A stretch of 62,210 nt of DNA from Aeromonas allosaccharophila (GCF_000819685.1 NZ_CDBR01000032.1:1-62210), one strand, 5' to 3'. Numbered from the stretch's first letter, positions 31,661 through 41,883 are shown. Program-made: numbers and translations. The notes: generated by a model from the letters alone, not told the origin.

Positions 31661-32674
31661 ATGAACGTTCTGGTCACCGGCGGCTGCGGATATATCGGCA
31701 GCCACACCTGTCTGGCCCTGCAAGCGGCAGGCATGAATCCCGTGGTGGTCGACAACCTCGGCAACAGCAAGCGCAGCGTGCTGGCCCGAGTCGCCGCCAT
31801 CAGCGGCCAGCAACCCGTGTTCTATCAAGGGGATATTCGCGATGCAGCCCTGCTGGACCGGATCTTTGCCGAACAGCAGATCGATGCGGTGATCCACTTT
31901 GCCGCCCTCAAAGCGGTCGGTGAATCGACCCGCATTCCACTGGATTATTACGAGAACAACCTCGGTGGCACCCTCACCCTGCTGCAGGCGATGAAACGGG
32001 CTGGCGTGCACAATCTGGTGTTCAGCTCCTCGGCGACCGTCTACGGCGATCCGGCCAGCCTGCCGATCCTCGAGGATTTCCCCCGCAGCGCCACCAACCC
32101 CTACGGGCGATCCAAGCTGATCATTGAGGAGATCCTCGAGGATCTGCAGCTGGCCGAGCCGCACTGGAGCATGACCCTGCTGCGCTACTTCAATCCGGTC
32201 GGCGCCCACGAATCGGGCACCATGGGTGAAGATCCGCAAGGTATCCCCAACAACCTGATGCCCTATATCACCCAGGTGGCCATCGGCCGTCGCGACTGCC
32301 TCTCGGTCTTTGGAAACGATTACCCCACCCCGGACGGCACCGGCGTACGCGACTACATCCACGTGATGGATCTCGCCGAGGGGCACGTCAAGGCGTTGCA
32401 ACACTGCGCTGGCAAGGGTGGCGTGCACACCTACAACCTGGGTACCGGTCAGGGCCAGAGCGTGTTGCAGCTGGTCGCCGCCTTCTCTGCTGCCTGTGGC
32501 AAGCCGCTGCCATTTCGCATCGAACCGCGCCGCCCGGGCGACATCGCCGCCTGCTGGGCCGATCCGGCCAAGGCCGAGCGTGAACTGGGCTGGCAGGCGA
32601 CCCGCGACATCGACGCCATGTGCGCCGACAGCTGGCGCTGGCAATCCGCCAATCCGAACGGTTACGAGGAGTAG
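31661..32674 (+). CDS. galE: UDP-glucose 4-epimerase GalE
   Basis: The 337-residue short-chain dehydrogenase-family enzyme (E. coli 338) interconverts UDP-galactose and UDP-glucose with bound NAD. The Rossmann motif VLVTGGCGYIGSH is at residues 3-15, the catalytic Tyr-x3-Lys in NPYGRSK (Y about 149) and FSSSATVYG before it. GGAGAG stands 4 bases before ATG 31661. It heads the plus-strand galETKM operon. Confidence 0.96.
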   Translation: MNVLVTGGCGYIGSHTCLALQAAGMNPVVVDNLGNSKRSVLARVAAISGQQPVFYQGDIRDAALLDRIFAEQQIDAVIHFAALKAVGESTRIPLDYYENNLGGTLTLLQAMKRAGVHNLVFSSSATVYGDPASLPILEDFPRSATNPYGRSKLIIEEILEDLQLAEPHWSMTLLRYFNPVGAHESGTMGEDPQGIPNNLMPYITQVAIGRRDCLSVFGNDYPTPDGTGVRDYIHVMDLAEGHVKALQHCAGKGGVHTYNLGTGQGQSVLQLVAAFSAACGKPLPFRIEPRRPGDIAACWADPAKAERELGWQATRDIDAMCADSWRWQSANPNGYEE

Positions 32675-32731
32675 GCCTGCCTGCTCCCCGTTAATAAACG
32701 ACTTTAATTTTCCATATTTTATTCAGGAGAG

Positions 32732-33793
32732 ATGATGTTCAACCCCGTCGATCATCCCCATCGCCGCTTCAACCCGCTGACCGGCCAGTATGTGCTGGTC
32801 TCACCCCACCGGGCCAAACGCCCCTGGCAGGGGCAGGTGGAGAAGGTGAGTCAGGCCCCCAAACAGGCCCACGATCCCGATTGCTTCCTCTGCGCTGGCA
32901 ACACCCGGGTCACCGGTGACATCAACCCCGACTATCAGGGCACCTTCGTCTTTACTAACGACTTCGCCGCCCTGATGCAGGACACCCCGGCCGCCGACAA
33001 TGCAGGCGATCCCCTGCTGAAGCTGGAAGCCGCCCGTGGCACCAGCCGGGTCATCTGCTTCTCGCCGGATCACGGCAAGACCCTGCCCGAGCTGCCGCTA
33101 CCCGCCATCGAGGGGGTGATCACCACCTGGATGGATCAGGTCGCCGAGCTGTCAGCCCAGTGGGAGTGGGTGCAGGTATTTGAAAACAAAGGGGCCGTCA
33201 TGGGTTGCTCCAACCCGCACCCCCACGGCCAGATCTGGGGCAGCGACTTCCTGCCCAACGAGATCGCCCGTGAGGAGCAGCACCAGCGCGACTGGCTGGC
33301 CGAGCACGGCCGCCCCATGCTGCTGGAGTATGTGGAGCGGGAGCTGGCGGATCGCTCGCGCATCGTGGTGGAGACCGAACACTGGCTTGCCGTGGTTCCC
33401 TTCTGGGCCGCCTGGCCGTTCGAAACCCTGCTGCTGCCCAAGGCGCACGTCCCCTCCATGCTGAACCTGACCCAGGCCCAGCAACAGGATCTGGCGGTGG
33501 CGCTCAAGGAGCTCACCAGCCGCTACGACAACCTGTTCGAGTGCAGCTTCCCCTACTCCATGGGCTGGCACTTTGCACCGCCCAAGTCGGAGTGCCCCGA
33601 GGCGTGGCAGTTGCACGCCCACTTCTATCCGCCCCTGCTGCGCTCCGCCACCGTGCGCAAATTCATGGTCGGCTTCGAGATGCTGGCAGAGACCCAGCGT
33701 GACCTCACTCCCGAACAAGCAGCCGAACGGTTGCGTGCCCTGAGCCCCATTCACTACACCCAGACCAGCCACACCAATGAGGAGGCCCTATGA
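32732..33793 (+). CDS. galT: Galactose-1-phosphate uridylyltransferase GalT
   Basis: The 353-residue HIT-superfamily enzyme exchanges UMP between UDP-glucose and galactose-1-phosphate. The active-site His-Pro-His lies in [12 protein letters not shown] (about residue 163). CFLC near residue 50 supplies zinc ligands, and [14 protein letters not shown] is typical of GalT. Two adjacent ATGs exist (32732, 32735); the second is better spaced from AGGAG. It ends by overlapping galK by four bases. Confidence 0.96.
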   Translation: MMFNPVDHPHRRFNPLTGQYVLVSPHRAKRPWQGQVEKVSQAPKQAHDPDCFLCAGNTRVTGDINPDYQGTFVFTNDFAALMQDTPAADNAGDPLLKLEAARGTSRVICFSPDHGKTLPELPLPAIEGVITTWMDQVAELSAQWEWVQVFENKGAVMGCSNPHPHGQIWGSDFLPNEIAREEQHQRDWLAEHGRPMLLEYVERELADRSRIVVETEHWLAVVPFWAAWPFETLLLPKAHVPSMLNLTQAQQQDLAVALKELTSRYDNLFECSFPYSMGWHFAPPKSECPEAWQLHAHFYPPLLRSATVRKFMVGFEMLAETQRDLTPEQAAERLRALSPIHYTQTSHTNEEAL

Positions 33794-34938
33794 CCCCCAG
33801 CCAACGCGTCAGCACCGTTTTTGCCGAGCAATTTGCCAAAGCGCCCGATCTGCTGGTGCGCGCCCCCGGTCGCGTCAACCTCATCGGTGAACATACCGAC
33901 TACAACGACGGCTTCGTGCTGCCCTGCGCCATCGACTACGAGACCTGCGTCGCCATCGGCCTGCGCGATGACCAGCAAGTGCAGGTGATCGCCGCCGACT
34001 ACGACAACCAGCGCGACCAGTTCGACCTCGGCCAGCCCATCGAGCACCACGCCGACCAGCGCTGGAGCGACTACATCCGCGGCGTAGTGAAATATCTGCA
34101 AGAACGTGGTTATGCCCTGCGCGGCCTCGATCTGGTGGTCTCCGGCAACGTGCCGCAGGGAGCGGGGCTCTCCTCCTCCGCCTCACTGGAAGTGGCTATC
34201 GGTCAGGCCTTCAAGGAGGCGCTGGGGCTCGACATCAGCCAGGCCGAGATCGCCCTCAACGGTCAGCAGGCGGAGAACAAGTTCGTTGGCTGCAACTGCG
34301 GCATCATGGATCAGATGATCTCCGCCAGCGGCAAAACCGATCACGCCCTGCTGCTCGACTGCCGTTCGCTGGAGACCCGTCTCATCCCCATGCCGGCGGA
34401 TCTGGCGGTGCTGATCGTCAACTCCAACGTGCGCCGCGGTCTGGTGGACAGCGAATACAACACCCGCCGTCAGCAGTGCGAGGCCGCCGCTCGTCACTAT
34501 GGGGTCAAGGCGCTGCGCGACCTCGATCTGACCGGACTGGAAGCGGGCAAGGCCGGGCTGGATGATGCTTGCTACCGCCGTGCCCGCCACATCGTCGGTG
34601 AAAACGCCCGCACCCTGGCGGCCGCCGATGCGCTGGCGAGCCACGATCTGACCCGCCTCGGCGAGCTGATGGCCCAGTCGCACGCCGCCATGCGCGATGA
34701 CTTCGAGATCACCGTGCCCGCCATCGACGGTCTGGTAGATATCATCAAGGCCAACATCGGAACTGATGGCGGCGTGCGGATGACCGGCGGCGGCTTCGGC
34801 GGCTGCGTGGTCGCCCTGCTGCGCCCGGAGAAGGTGGCCGAGGTGATCGCCGCGGTCGAGGCAGAGTATCCGGCCATCTCCGGCCTCAAGGCTGACTGCT
34901 ACGTCTGCCGTGCCAGCGCGGGGGCGGGAAAACTATGA
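33790..34938 (+). CDS. galK: Galactokinase GalK
   Basis: The 382-residue GHMP kinase has exactly the E. coli length and makes galactose-1-phosphate from galactose and ATP. The signature [19 protein letters not shown] lies at about 28-46, the ATP loop [16 protein letters not shown] near 124, and C-terminal [16 protein letters not shown]. It overlaps galT (ATGA). Its C-terminus ([15 protein letters not shown]) is repeated in diverged form by the stub just downstream. Confidence 0.96.
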   Translation: MTPSQRVSTVFAEQFAKAPDLLVRAPGRVNLIGEHTDYNDGFVLPCAIDYETCVAIGLRDDQQVQVIAADYDNQRDQFDLGQPIEHHADQRWSDYIRGVVKYLQERGYALRGLDLVVSGNVPQGAGLSSSASLEVAIGQAFKEALGLDISQAEIALNGQQAENKFVGCNCGIMDQMISASGKTDHALLLDCRSLETRLIPMPADLAVLIVNSNVRRGLVDSEYNTRRQQCEAAARHYGVKALRDLDLTGLEAGKAGLDDACYRRARHIVGENARTLAAADALASHDLTRLGELMAQSHAAMRDDFEITVPAIDGLVDIIKANIGTDGGVRMTGGGFGGCVVALLRPEKVAEVIAAVEAEYPAISGLKADCYVCRASAGAGKL

Positions 34939-35006
34939 GCCCATTTATGATGCAGGCCGACGGCTACGTCTGCCGGATCGGCAACACAGGTGCAGGCAAG
35001 TTATGA
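34935..35006 (+). pseudogene. Stub duplicate of the galK C-terminus (23-codon frame)
   Basis: Between galK and galM an open frame of 23 codons ends ADGYVCRIGNTGAGKL, a diverged copy of the galK end [15 protein letters not shown]. It starts on an ATG overlapping the galK stop and its TGA overlaps the galM ATG, so galK, stub and galM form an unbroken ATGA chain. It matches the potH stub in layout. Protein function is unlikely; it may be a recombination scar kept because it preserves coupling. Confidence 0.75.
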
Positions 35007-35992
35007 GCAGCACCATGATCCCTTTCGAGCTGGAAAACGAGGAGGGGCTGCGCCTGCGCGGCCTCGATTTCGGCGCCACCCTCACCTCCCTCACCCTGCC
35101 GGTAGCGGGTCAGCGTCGTGAAGTGCTGCTGGGCTGTGCCGACGAGGCCTATCCCACCCAGCAGGTGTGGCTGGGTGCGGTGGCGGGCCGCTTTGCCAAC
35201 CGCATCGGTGGCGCCGAGCTGGTGCGCGATGGCCAGCGCTGGCCGCTGGATGCCAATCAGGCACCCAACTGTCTGCACGGCGGGCTGACAGGCTTTCATC
35301 GCCAGCGCTGGCAAATCAGGGAGCTGGAGGCAGATCGGGTCAAGCTGGTATTGCTCTCCCGAGCAGGGGATCAGGGCTTTCCCGGCAATCTGCGGGTGAC
35401 GCTGGAGTATCGGCTGGAGCAGAGCGATCTGGTGATCGATTTTGTCGCCAGCACAGATGCGCCGACCCCAGTCAGCCTCACCAGCCACGCCTACTTCAAT
35501 CTCGATGGGCAAACCGATGGCGGCGATGTGCGCAATCACCTCATCAGCCTTAACGCCGATAACTTCCTGCCCACCGATCCGAGCGGTTTGCCGATTGCCA
35601 TCACCCCGGTGGAGGGGTCGTTCGATCTGCGCCACGAGCGCCTGATTGGCCAGGATTGGCTGAGCCATCCCCAGCAGCAACAGGCCAAGGGGTACGATCA
35701 CGCGTTTGTGCTCAACGGCCCGGCTGCCGAGTGTGCAGCACGGGTGGTCTCGGGGGATCGCCAGCTGGCGATGGAGGTCTACACCAACCAGCCCTCACTG
35801 CAGTTTTACACCGGCAACTGGCTGGCCAACACCCCGAACCGTAGCGGCCTGTCGCACCAGGATCACGACGGCTTCTGTCTTGAGGCGCAACAGCTGCCGG
35901 ACAGCCCCAATCGCCCCGAACTGGGCACCCCCTGGCTGCTGCCGGGCGAGCGTTATCACCACCAGACCCGCTACCGTTTTATCCGCGACTGA
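35003..35992 (+). CDS. galM: Galactose mutarotase (aldose 1-epimerase) GalM
   Basis: The 329-residue GalM-family protein converts beta- to alpha-galactose, the form used by GalK. Visible motifs are NRIGGAELVRDG, NCLHGGLTGFHRQRW (substrate arginine and histidine), VSLTSHAYFNLDG (catalytic His), KGYDHAFVLNG and CLEAQQLPDSPN (catalytic Glu). ATG 35003 overlaps the stop of the preceding stub. It is slightly shorter than E. coli GalM (346). Confidence 0.92.
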   Translation: MSSTMIPFELENEEGLRLRGLDFGATLTSLTLPVAGQRREVLLGCADEAYPTQQVWLGAVAGRFANRIGGAELVRDGQRWPLDANQAPNCLHGGLTGFHRQRWQIRELEADRVKLVLLSRAGDQGFPGNLRVTLEYRLEQSDLVIDFVASTDAPTPVSLTSHAYFNLDGQTDGGDVRNHLISLNADNFLPTDPSGLPIAITPVEGSFDLRHERLIGQDWLSHPQQQQAKGYDHAFVLNGPAAECAARVVSGDRQLAMEVYTNQPSLQFYTGNWLANTPNRSGLSHQDHDGFCLEAQQLPDSPNRPELGTPWLLPGERYHHQTRYRFIRD

Positions 35993-36049
35993 CTTAAAGG
36001 TTTCATGATTTTTACATAGCCTCAGCAGTCACAATCGAGCAAGATAAGC

Positions 36050-36077
36050 CGCCCCGAGACCCTTCCGGGGCGTTTTT
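36050..36077 (+). terminator. Terminator of galETKM
   Basis: A 7-bp stem (cgccccg 36050-36056 with cggggcg 36066-36072) is followed by five T. It ends the gal operon just before uppP. Confidence 0.85.
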
Positions 36078-36106
36078 ACATCAACGAAGTAAGGATTGTT
36101 TGTTCG

Positions 36107-36922
36107 ATGACTGACACTTATAGCCTGCTGGTCGCCTTTATTCTGGGCGTCGTCGAGGGGCTGACCGAGTTCCTCCCCGTCTCCTCCACCGGCCACATGA
36201 TCATCGTCGGCCATCTGTTGGGCTTTGAAGGGCCCAAGGCCGCCACCTTCGAAGTGGTGATCCAGCTTGGCTCCATCCTCGCCGTGGTCGCCGTGTTCTG
36301 GCGCCGCCTGTTTGGCCTGATTGGCATCCACTTTGGCCAGAAGCCCTCTCAGGATCATGCCACCCTGTCGCTGATCCACGTCATCCTCGGCATGCTGCCC
36401 GCCATCGTGGTCGGCCTCGCCATCCACAGCTGGATCAAGGCCCATCTGTTCGGGCCAGAGACAGTGATGTACGCGTTGATCGCGGGGGGCATCCTGCTGA
36501 TCATCGCCGAGAAGTTACGCCCGGCCGTCAGCGCCGAAACCCTGGATGACATCAGCTACAAGCAGGCGTTCGGTATCGGTCTGTTCCAGTGTCTGGCACT
36601 GTGGCCCGGCTTCTCCCGCTCCGGCGCCACCATCAGTGGTGGCATGCTGATGGGGATCAGCCGTCACGCGGCGGCCGAGTTCTCCTTCATCATGGCGGTG
36701 CCCATGATGATGGCGGCTAGTGGGCTGGATCTCTACAAGAGCCGCGACTTCCTCTCCATGGCCGACTTCCCGATGTTTGCGGTGGGCTTTATCACCGCCT
36801 TCGTGGTGGCCATGTTTGCGATCAAGACCTTCCTGGCGCTGATCCGTCGTCTCGACTTCATCCCGTTCGCCATCTACCGCTTTATCGTGGCGTTCGCCGT
36901 CTATCTGGTGTTTGTCGCCTGA
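36107..36922 (+). CDS. uppP: Undecaprenyl-diphosphate phosphatase UppP (BacA)
   Basis: The 271-residue polytopic membrane protein recycles undecaprenyl diphosphate to the lipid carrier used in cell-wall synthesis, and overproduction confers bacitracin resistance. The catalytic motifs are [14 protein letters not shown] (about residues 17-30) and [15 protein letters not shown] (about 165-180). Eight or so hydrophobic helices are visible. It is set off by terminators on both sides, so it appears monocistronic. Confidence 0.95.
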   Translation: MTDTYSLLVAFILGVVEGLTEFLPVSSTGHMIIVGHLLGFEGPKAATFEVVIQLGSILAVVAVFWRRLFGLIGIHFGQKPSQDHATLSLIHVILGMLPAIVVGLAIHSWIKAHLFGPETVMYALIAGGILLIIAEKLRPAVSAETLDDISYKQAFGIGLFQCLALWPGFSRSGATISGGMLMGISRHAAAEFSFIMAVPMMMAASGLDLYKSRDFLSMADFPMFAVGFITAFVVAMFAIKTFLALIRRLDFIPFAIYRFIVAFAVYLVFVA

Positions 36923-36945
36923 CCGGCAGCCTGCAATGAAATGAC

Positions 36946-36971
36946 AAAAGGGACCAATCTGGTCCCTTTTT
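36946..36971. terminator. Bidirectional terminator between uppP and chrR
   Basis: AGGGACCA (36949-36956) pairs with TGGTCCCT (36960-36967), with five T after and AAAA before. It can end both converging transcripts. Confidence 0.85.
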
Positions 36972-37000
36972 CAATGGCGAGTTCTATGGCGAGGTTTAGC

Positions 37001-37690
37001 TCAGTAGAGGTGCTGGCTGATGCCGTTCAGCAGCCGCGACAACCCCTTGGTGAACTGCACCGGCGCATCCTGCACCGTGTAGCAAAGGCAGCCATCCGGC
37101 GTATGCGGGCTATGGGAGTGGCTGGCATCGCGCCAGATAAAATCTCCCGCCTTGTAAAGGGTATCGCCATCCTCGATAGTGCCCGCCAGCAGCAGGGTCA
37201 GCTCATAGCCCTGATGGGTGTGCTCGGGGATGCGGCCACCCGCCTCGATATGGAGCAGGCTGGCGCGCGCCCCCATCTCGTCCAGCGGCAGGCTCTGCTG
37301 ACGAATGGCACCGATATGGCGCCACCTGGGCGAACGGTAGCGGGCCAACACCCGTGGCAAGCGGTAGGCGTGACCGGCCACCTCCAGCTCGCCGGGCTGG
37401 GCTCGGGGCAGATCGATAACGGGTGCGGCAACCGGTTCGGGCTGCGCCAGAATATCCGCCAGCATGGCGTCGAATCCGGCATCCAGCGCCACGTCATCGC
37501 GGGAGTCCAGCTCGGGCTCTGCTGGCGAGGCAAGATATTGCTGCGCCAGCTCCTCTTCGAATGTCTTCAGTCGGGCAGCACAATCGGGGCAGAGTTCACA
37601 GTGGGCGGAGAGCCCCACCGCCAGCGGCAGAGGGAGCTCGTCGGCGGCGAAGGCACGCAGCATAGGGTCGGTCGGATGGGCTTTAATCAT
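37001..37690 (-). CDS. chrR: ChrR-type zinc-dependent anti-sigma factor
   Basis: The 229-residue protein has an N-terminal anti-sigma domain with zinc ligands HCELCPDC (about 30-37) and a C-terminal cupin domain (about 110-215) with HIEAGGRIPEHTHQGYELTLLL and SHSHSPHTPDGCLCYTV. This is the ChrR layout: it holds its cognate sigma factor until singlet oxygen or organic peroxide triggers release. It overlaps the sigma gene by 8 bases, so the pair is translationally coupled. The stimulus is by analogy with Rhodobacter. Confidence 0.88.
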   Translation of the reverse strand: MIKAHPTDPMLRAFAADELPLPLAVGLSAHCELCPDCAARLKTFEEELAQQYLASPAEPELDSRDDVALDAGFDAMLADILAQPEPVAAPVIDLPRAQPGELEVAGHAYRLPRVLARYRSPRWRHIGAIRQQSLPLDEMGARASLLHIEAGGRIPEHTHQGYELTLLLAGTIEDGDTLYKAGDFIWRDASHSHSPHTPDGCLCYTVQDAPVQFTKGLSRLLNGISQHLY

Positions 37691-38252
37691 GGCCTTGCTC
37701 CACTTGCTCTTTCAGTTTCTGTAACGCCAGCCGGAGGCGGGACTTGATGGTACCGAGCGGCACGCCGAGTCGCTCCGCCAGCTCTTGCTGGGAGAACTCC
37801 TGCAGATAGATGCCGCGCACCACCTGCTGTTGCGGCTCCGGCAGGGTGCCCAGATAGTGGGCCATCTGACGGGTCAGCACCGCATCTTCCCCCCCGCTCA
37901 AGTGCTCCTCTTCAGCCTGAAACTCCAGCACGGGCCACATCTCCTCGGCACAGAGATCCTCCTTGCTGGCGCGACGACGGCGCAGCATGTCGAAGCACTG
38001 GTTGCGCATCACGGTATAGATCCAGGTGGTCGGCGCCCCCTTCTCGGGGTGGTAGAGGCGCGCCTTCTGCCACACCAGCAGCATGGTCTCCTGCACCAGC
38101 TCCATGGCGTTGGCCTCGCTACCGAGGTGGCGCAGGCCGTAGCTGCGAATTCGCGGCGCAAAGTGTTGGAACAGGCGGGCAAAAGCAGCCTTGTCGGCCT
38201 GCTCTGCCACCCTGATCAGCAGAGATTTGAGGTCGCCATCCGGGTTATCCAT
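37683..38252 (-). CDS. ECF sigma factor (RpoE/ChrR-type, group ECF11-like)
   Basis: A 189-residue ECF sigma factor. Region 2 covers AFARLFQHFAPRIRSYGLRH and YTVMRNQCFDMLRR; region 4 covers LPEPQQQVVRGIYLQEFSQQ and GVPLGTIKSRLRLAL. Its partner ChrR gene overlaps its end, identifying it as the singlet-oxygen-type ECF group rather than the RseA-controlled RpoE. ATG 38252 is used; an in-frame codon at 38303 would add 17 residues. A promoter matching the group's own consensus lies upstream, suggesting autoregulation. Confidence 0.9.
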   Translation of the reverse strand: MDNPDGDLKSLLIRVAEQADKAAFARLFQHFAPRIRSYGLRHLGSEANAMELVQETMLLVWQKARLYHPEKGAPTTWIYTVMRNQCFDMLRRRRASKEDLCAEEMWPVLEFQAEEEHLSGGEDAVLTRQMAHYLGTLPEPQQQVVRGIYLQEFSQQELAERLGVPLGTIKSRLRLALQKLKEQVEQGHD

Positions 38253-38351
38253 CACGGGCGAGGTCCTGCGTATGGTCGAGTGTGGTTGGCCAGTATATGC
38301 CATTGCGCCATCCCTTTGGTGTGCTGTCGAGCGTGCTGTTGTGATGACTTG

Positions 38352-38377
38352 TACGGCCTTGCGGTGCTGCCGGATCA
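38352..38377 (-). promoter_or_regulatory. Candidate ECF11-type autoregulated promoter
   Basis: On the minus strand, TGATCC (38372-38377) is followed after 18 bases by TA (38352-38353, within CGTACA). This resembles the TGATCC-N18-TA pattern described for Rhodobacter RpoE targets. It lies between the LON-domain gene's stop and the sigma gene, about 90-100 bases before the sigma start. Confidence 0.55.
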
Positions 38378-38393
38378 GCGGGTCAGGAAAAAA

Positions 38394-38960
38394 TCAGTGG
38401 CTGGCAACCAGTACCCCCTTGAGCAGGGCGATGGCGGGCTGATTGTCGGCGGCGGCCAGCAGCAGTTGTTTCTGCTCGGGGGGGATCGGCAGCACCTCCA
38501 GCCAGCGCTGGGCCACCCAGTTGCCATCGTCCCAGCGGGGCGCGGGATAGAGGGCGGCATAGTCGGGATAGTCGGCAAACACCTCCCGCAGCGCATCAAC
38601 CAGCGGCAACTGATCGGGATGGAGCCGCCGGGGCGGCCAGGCCGTCAGCGGCGTCACCTCGCCGATGCGCAGGCCGTCTGGCTCCTGCCACAGATCCTCT
38701 ATCTGCACCCGCTCCATCCCCTGCACCGTGATCCCGAGCATGCCGTCCGGCAGCCGGTCGAAATCGATGATGGTGACCCGGGTGGCGATGGGCAGCATGT
38801 TGCGCAGGGCATCGGGCTGGCGAGGGTCCACCATGCAGAGGGCAAAGCCGGACTCCCCCGCCTCGGCGATCATCCGCTGGTATCTCGGTTCGAAGATCCG
38901 CAGCGGCATGATGCCGCCGGGCAGCAGGTGGGCAGATAGGGGAAACAGCGCCAGTCGCAT
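38394..38960 (-). CDS. LON N-terminal domain protein
   Basis: The 188-residue protein consists only of the Lon substrate-binding (LAN/PUA-like) domain: LALFPLSAHLLPGGIMPLRIFEPRYQRMIAEA is the classic opening, and no ATPase or protease part follows. Stand-alone LON-domain proteins are widespread in proteobacteria, with no settled function; they may bind substrates as adaptors. It is upstream of the ECF sigma pair on the same strand, but the sigma promoter between them suggests separate control. Confidence 0.88.
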   Translation of the reverse strand: MRLALFPLSAHLLPGGIMPLRIFEPRYQRMIAEAGESGFALCMVDPRQPDALRNMLPIATRVTIIDFDRLPDGMLGITVQGMERVQIEDLWQEPDGLRIGEVTPLTAWPPRRLHPDQLPLVDALREVFADYPDYAALYPAPRWDDGNWVAQRWLEVLPIPPEQKQLLLAAADNQPAIALLKGVLVASH

Positions 38961-39271
38961 CGCAAACTCCTCGGTTGGGAACCTCTGTTGATACGCCGGG
39001 CCAGAGGGAGGAGATCATTCCCGTCATCGGGAAAGGAAAAACCCTTAACAATCAGGGGAAAATAGCCTGGACAAGCCGCTTCGATATGCAGTAGAAATGG
39101 ATAAGCACCGTAATTTCCGCCCAATATTCTGGAATATGGCGCCAAACGCAGTGAAATATCCGCCCGACAGCGAGCGGCGGGTCATCCCTATAGTTTTCTC
39201 GGGCCGATGCGGGTAAAATTCACGCCCTTATATATCAGTCATTTTTCGACGCGCAACCTTGGTGGTCAGTT
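38961..39271. other. Divergent intergenic region before argS
   Basis: This 311-base gap separates the LON-domain gene (minus) from argS (plus). I see no gene. An AT-richer stretch near 39220-39235 (taaaattc, tatatat) probably carries the argS promoter -10, but the -35 is unclear. A small imperfect inverted repeat surrounds ttctggaa near 39130. Confidence 0.35.
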
Positions 39272-41017
39272 ATGAAAGAGCATATTCATCATCTACTTGA
39301 ACAAACGGTAGCCAATCTCAAGTCAGCAGGCGTCCTGCCGGCGGACCTGGAAGCCCGCGTGCAAGTAGACCGATGCAAGGAAAAAGCTCACGGCGACCTG
39401 GCTACCAACCTGGCCATGCTGCTGGCCAAACCGGCCCGCAAGAATCCCCGTGAGCTGGCAGCGGCCATCATCGAGCACCTGCCCGCCTCCGACCTGATCG
39501 CCAAGGTCGAGATCGCCGGTCCCGGCTTCATCAACTTCTTCTTCGACCAGCGCTGGCTGGCCGGTCAGGTCGAGGCCATGGTGACCTCTGCCAACGCCAA
39601 CGTACGGTTGCCCGCGCCACAAACCGTGGTGGTGGACTACTCCGCCCCCAACGTGGCCAAAGAGATGGCGGTGCACCACATCCGCTCCACCGTACTCGGT
39701 GACGTAGCTGCGCGTGCGCTGGAGTTCCTCGGCCACAAAGTGATCCGCGCCAACCACATCGGCGACTGGGGCACCCAGTTCGGCATGCTGATCGCCTATC
39801 TGGAGAAGATGTCCAACGAGCACGCCAGCGACATGGCACTCAAGGATCTGGAAGCCTTCTACACCCAGGCCAAGCGTTGCTACGACGAAGACGAAGCCTT
39901 CGCCGAGCGCGCCCGTAACTACGTGGTCAAGCTGCAGGGCGGCGATGAGTACTGCCGTACCATGTGGAAGAAGCTGGTCGACATGACCATGGAACAGAAC
40001 CAGATCAACTACGACCGCCTGAATGTCTCCCTGACCAACAAGGACATCATGGGCGAGTCCATGTACAACGACATGCTGCCGGAGATCGTGGCCGACCTGA
40101 AAGCCAAGGGGCTGGCGGTCGAGAGCGAAGGCGCCACCGTTGTCTTCCTGGACGAGTTCAAGAACAAGGATGGCGAGGCCATGGGCGTCATCATCCAGAA
40201 GAGCGATGGCGGTTTCCTCTACACCACCACCGACATCGCCTGTGCCAAATACCGTTATGAAACTCTGGGCGCCGACCGTGTCATGTACTTCATCGACTCC
40301 CGTCAGCACCAGCACCTGATGCAGGCCTGGACCATCACCCGCAAGGCGGGCTATGTGCCGGAATCCGTACCGCTCGAGCACCACGCCTTCGGCATGATGC
40401 TGGGCAAGGACGGTCGTCCCTACAAGACCCGCTCCGGTGGTACCGTCAAGCTGGTTGACCTGCTGAACGAGGCCGAAGAGCGTGCCGCCGCCCTGCTGGA
40501 GAGCCGCAACAGCGACCTCTCTGCCGAAGAGAAGGCCAACGTGGTCAACGCCATCGCCATGGGCGCGGTGAAGTATGCGGATCTCTCCAAGAACCGTACC
40601 ACCGACTATATCTTCGACTGGGACATGATGCTGTCGTTTGAAGGCAACACTGCCCCTTACCTGCAGTATGCCTACACCCGTATCCAGTCCATCTTCCGCA
40701 AGGCCAACATCGATGCCGAGACGCTGACCGGCAAGGTGACCCTGAACGAAGAAGCGGAAGAGGTGCTGGCCCAGAAGCTGATCCAGTTCTCCGACGCGGT
40801 CAACGGCGTGGCCGACAAAGGCATGCCGCACCTGCTCTGTACCTACCTGTACGAGTTGTCCGGCAACTTCATGACCTTCTATGAAGCCTGCCCGATCAAC
40901 AAGGATGGCGTGGACGAGGCAACCCGTCAGAGCCGTCTGCTGCTGTGCGCCGCCACCGCCAAGGTGCTGAAGCTGGGCCTCGGCGTACTGGGCATCCATA
41001 CCCTGGAGCGTATGTAA
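39272..41017 (+). CDS. argS: Arginyl-tRNA synthetase
   Basis: The 581-residue class I synthetase (E. coli 577) charges tRNA-Arg. The N-terminal additional domain precedes the HIGH-type site in [17 protein letters not shown] (about residue 125-141); the KMSKS-equivalent region is [14 protein letters not shown], with the lysine shift usual for ArgRS. The C-terminal anticodon-binding helical domain ends [14 protein letters not shown]. It is followed within 3 bases by ftsN. Confidence 0.96.
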   Translation: MKEHIHHLLEQTVANLKSAGVLPADLEARVQVDRCKEKAHGDLATNLAMLLAKPARKNPRELAAAIIEHLPASDLIAKVEIAGPGFINFFFDQRWLAGQVEAMVTSANANVRLPAPQTVVVDYSAPNVAKEMAVHHIRSTVLGDVAARALEFLGHKVIRANHIGDWGTQFGMLIAYLEKMSNEHASDMALKDLEAFYTQAKRCYDEDEAFAERARNYVVKLQGGDEYCRTMWKKLVDMTMEQNQINYDRLNVSLTNKDIMGESMYNDMLPEIVADLKAKGLAVESEGATVVFLDEFKNKDGEAMGVIIQKSDGGFLYTTTDIACAKYRYETLGADRVMYFIDSRQHQHLMQAWTITRKAGYVPESVPLEHHAFGMMLGKDGRPYKTRSGGTVKLVDLLNEAEERAAALLESRNSDLSAEEKANVVNAIAMGAVKYADLSKNRTTDYIFDWDMMLSFEGNTAPYLQYAYTRIQSIFRKANIDAETLTGKVTLNEEAEEVLAQKLIQFSDAVNGVADKGMPHLLCTYLYELSGNFMTFYEACPINKDGVDEATRQSRLLLCAATAKVLKLGLGVLGIHTLERM

Positions 41018-41020
41018 TAG

Positions 41021-41866
41021 ATGGCAACCCGGGATTATGTCGGCAGCCGCCCGCGACGTCGGGCGGGTGGCCGCAATACCAAGAAAGCGGCCCCTCGCCG
41101 CTTTCCTGTTATTCCAGTGCTGCTGGTCGTGGCACTGCTGGCAGGCTTTGGTGGCTTCCTTTACATGATCAATGGCAAGGGCAACGACGCCCCCACCATT
41201 GAGGAGCAGGTAAAGGCCAACAAGCCAAAAGCGCAGAATAACGGGCTGCCTCAGGAGAAGTGGAGCTACATCGAACGGCTTGAGAACAAGCAGGTCGATA
41301 TCATAGAGCCGCCGACCCAGCCGGGTGTGCTGCCGCCACCGCCGGCAGATACCATGACCCTGCAGCCGGAAAAACTGCCGCAGCCGGTGCCGACCGACAT
41401 TCCCCAACCGGGAACGCCCATCGGCCAGCCCAAGCCCTATCAGCCCAATCCGGCGACCACCCCTGCTACCTCGGGTGCACCGGTTGCCAACGCGCAAGAG
41501 CAGGCGATCGACCGCAAGGCCGAACGGGAACGGATGGAGCGGGTGATCCGCGCCGAGCTGGAACGGGAGCGCGCCGAAGCGGCCAAGGCTAAAGCGGCCA
41601 CCCCGCCAGCCCAGACCGCAGCCGCCGACAGTGGTCGCTACATGATGCAGTGCGCCGCCCTGCGCTCGCAGGATTCTGCAGAGTCGCTCAAGGCACGTAT
41701 CGCCTTCACCGCCGGCCTCTCTTCCAGCCTGCAGGTGATCAATGGCGCCAACGGCACCGTCTACAAGGTGATGGTGGGCCCCTTCAACGGCAAGGCGGCC
41801 GCCGACGCGGCCAACAGCAAGCTGCAGAGCTCCGGCATCAGCGGCTGCATTCCCAAGAAAGGGTAA
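41021..41866 (+). CDS. ftsN: Cell division protein FtsN
   Basis: The 281-residue bitopic protein has a basic cytoplasmic tail (RDYVGSRPRRRAGG), one transmembrane helix (about residues 29-50), the periplasmic activating stretch QEKWSYIERLENKQ (about 79-92), a proline-rich linker, a charged helix with RKAERERMERVIRAELERE, and a C-terminal SPOR domain (about 208-281) binding denuded peptidoglycan. It triggers septal wall synthesis. The position after argS and before hslVU matches close relatives; E. coli ftsN is likewise next to hslVU. Confidence 0.93.
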   Translation: MATRDYVGSRPRRRAGGRNTKKAAPRRFPVIPVLLVVALLAGFGGFLYMINGKGNDAPTIEEQVKANKPKAQNNGLPQEKWSYIERLENKQVDIIEPPTQPGVLPPPPADTMTLQPEKLPQPVPTDIPQPGTPIGQPKPYQPNPATTPATSGAPVANAQEQAIDRKAERERMERVIRAELERERAEAAKAKAATPPAQTAAADSGRYMMQCAALRSQDSAESLKARIAFTAGLSSSLQVINGANGTVYKVMVGPFNGKAAADAANSKLQSSGISGCIPKKG

Positions 41867-41883
41867 TCCGCTTACCGATGACG

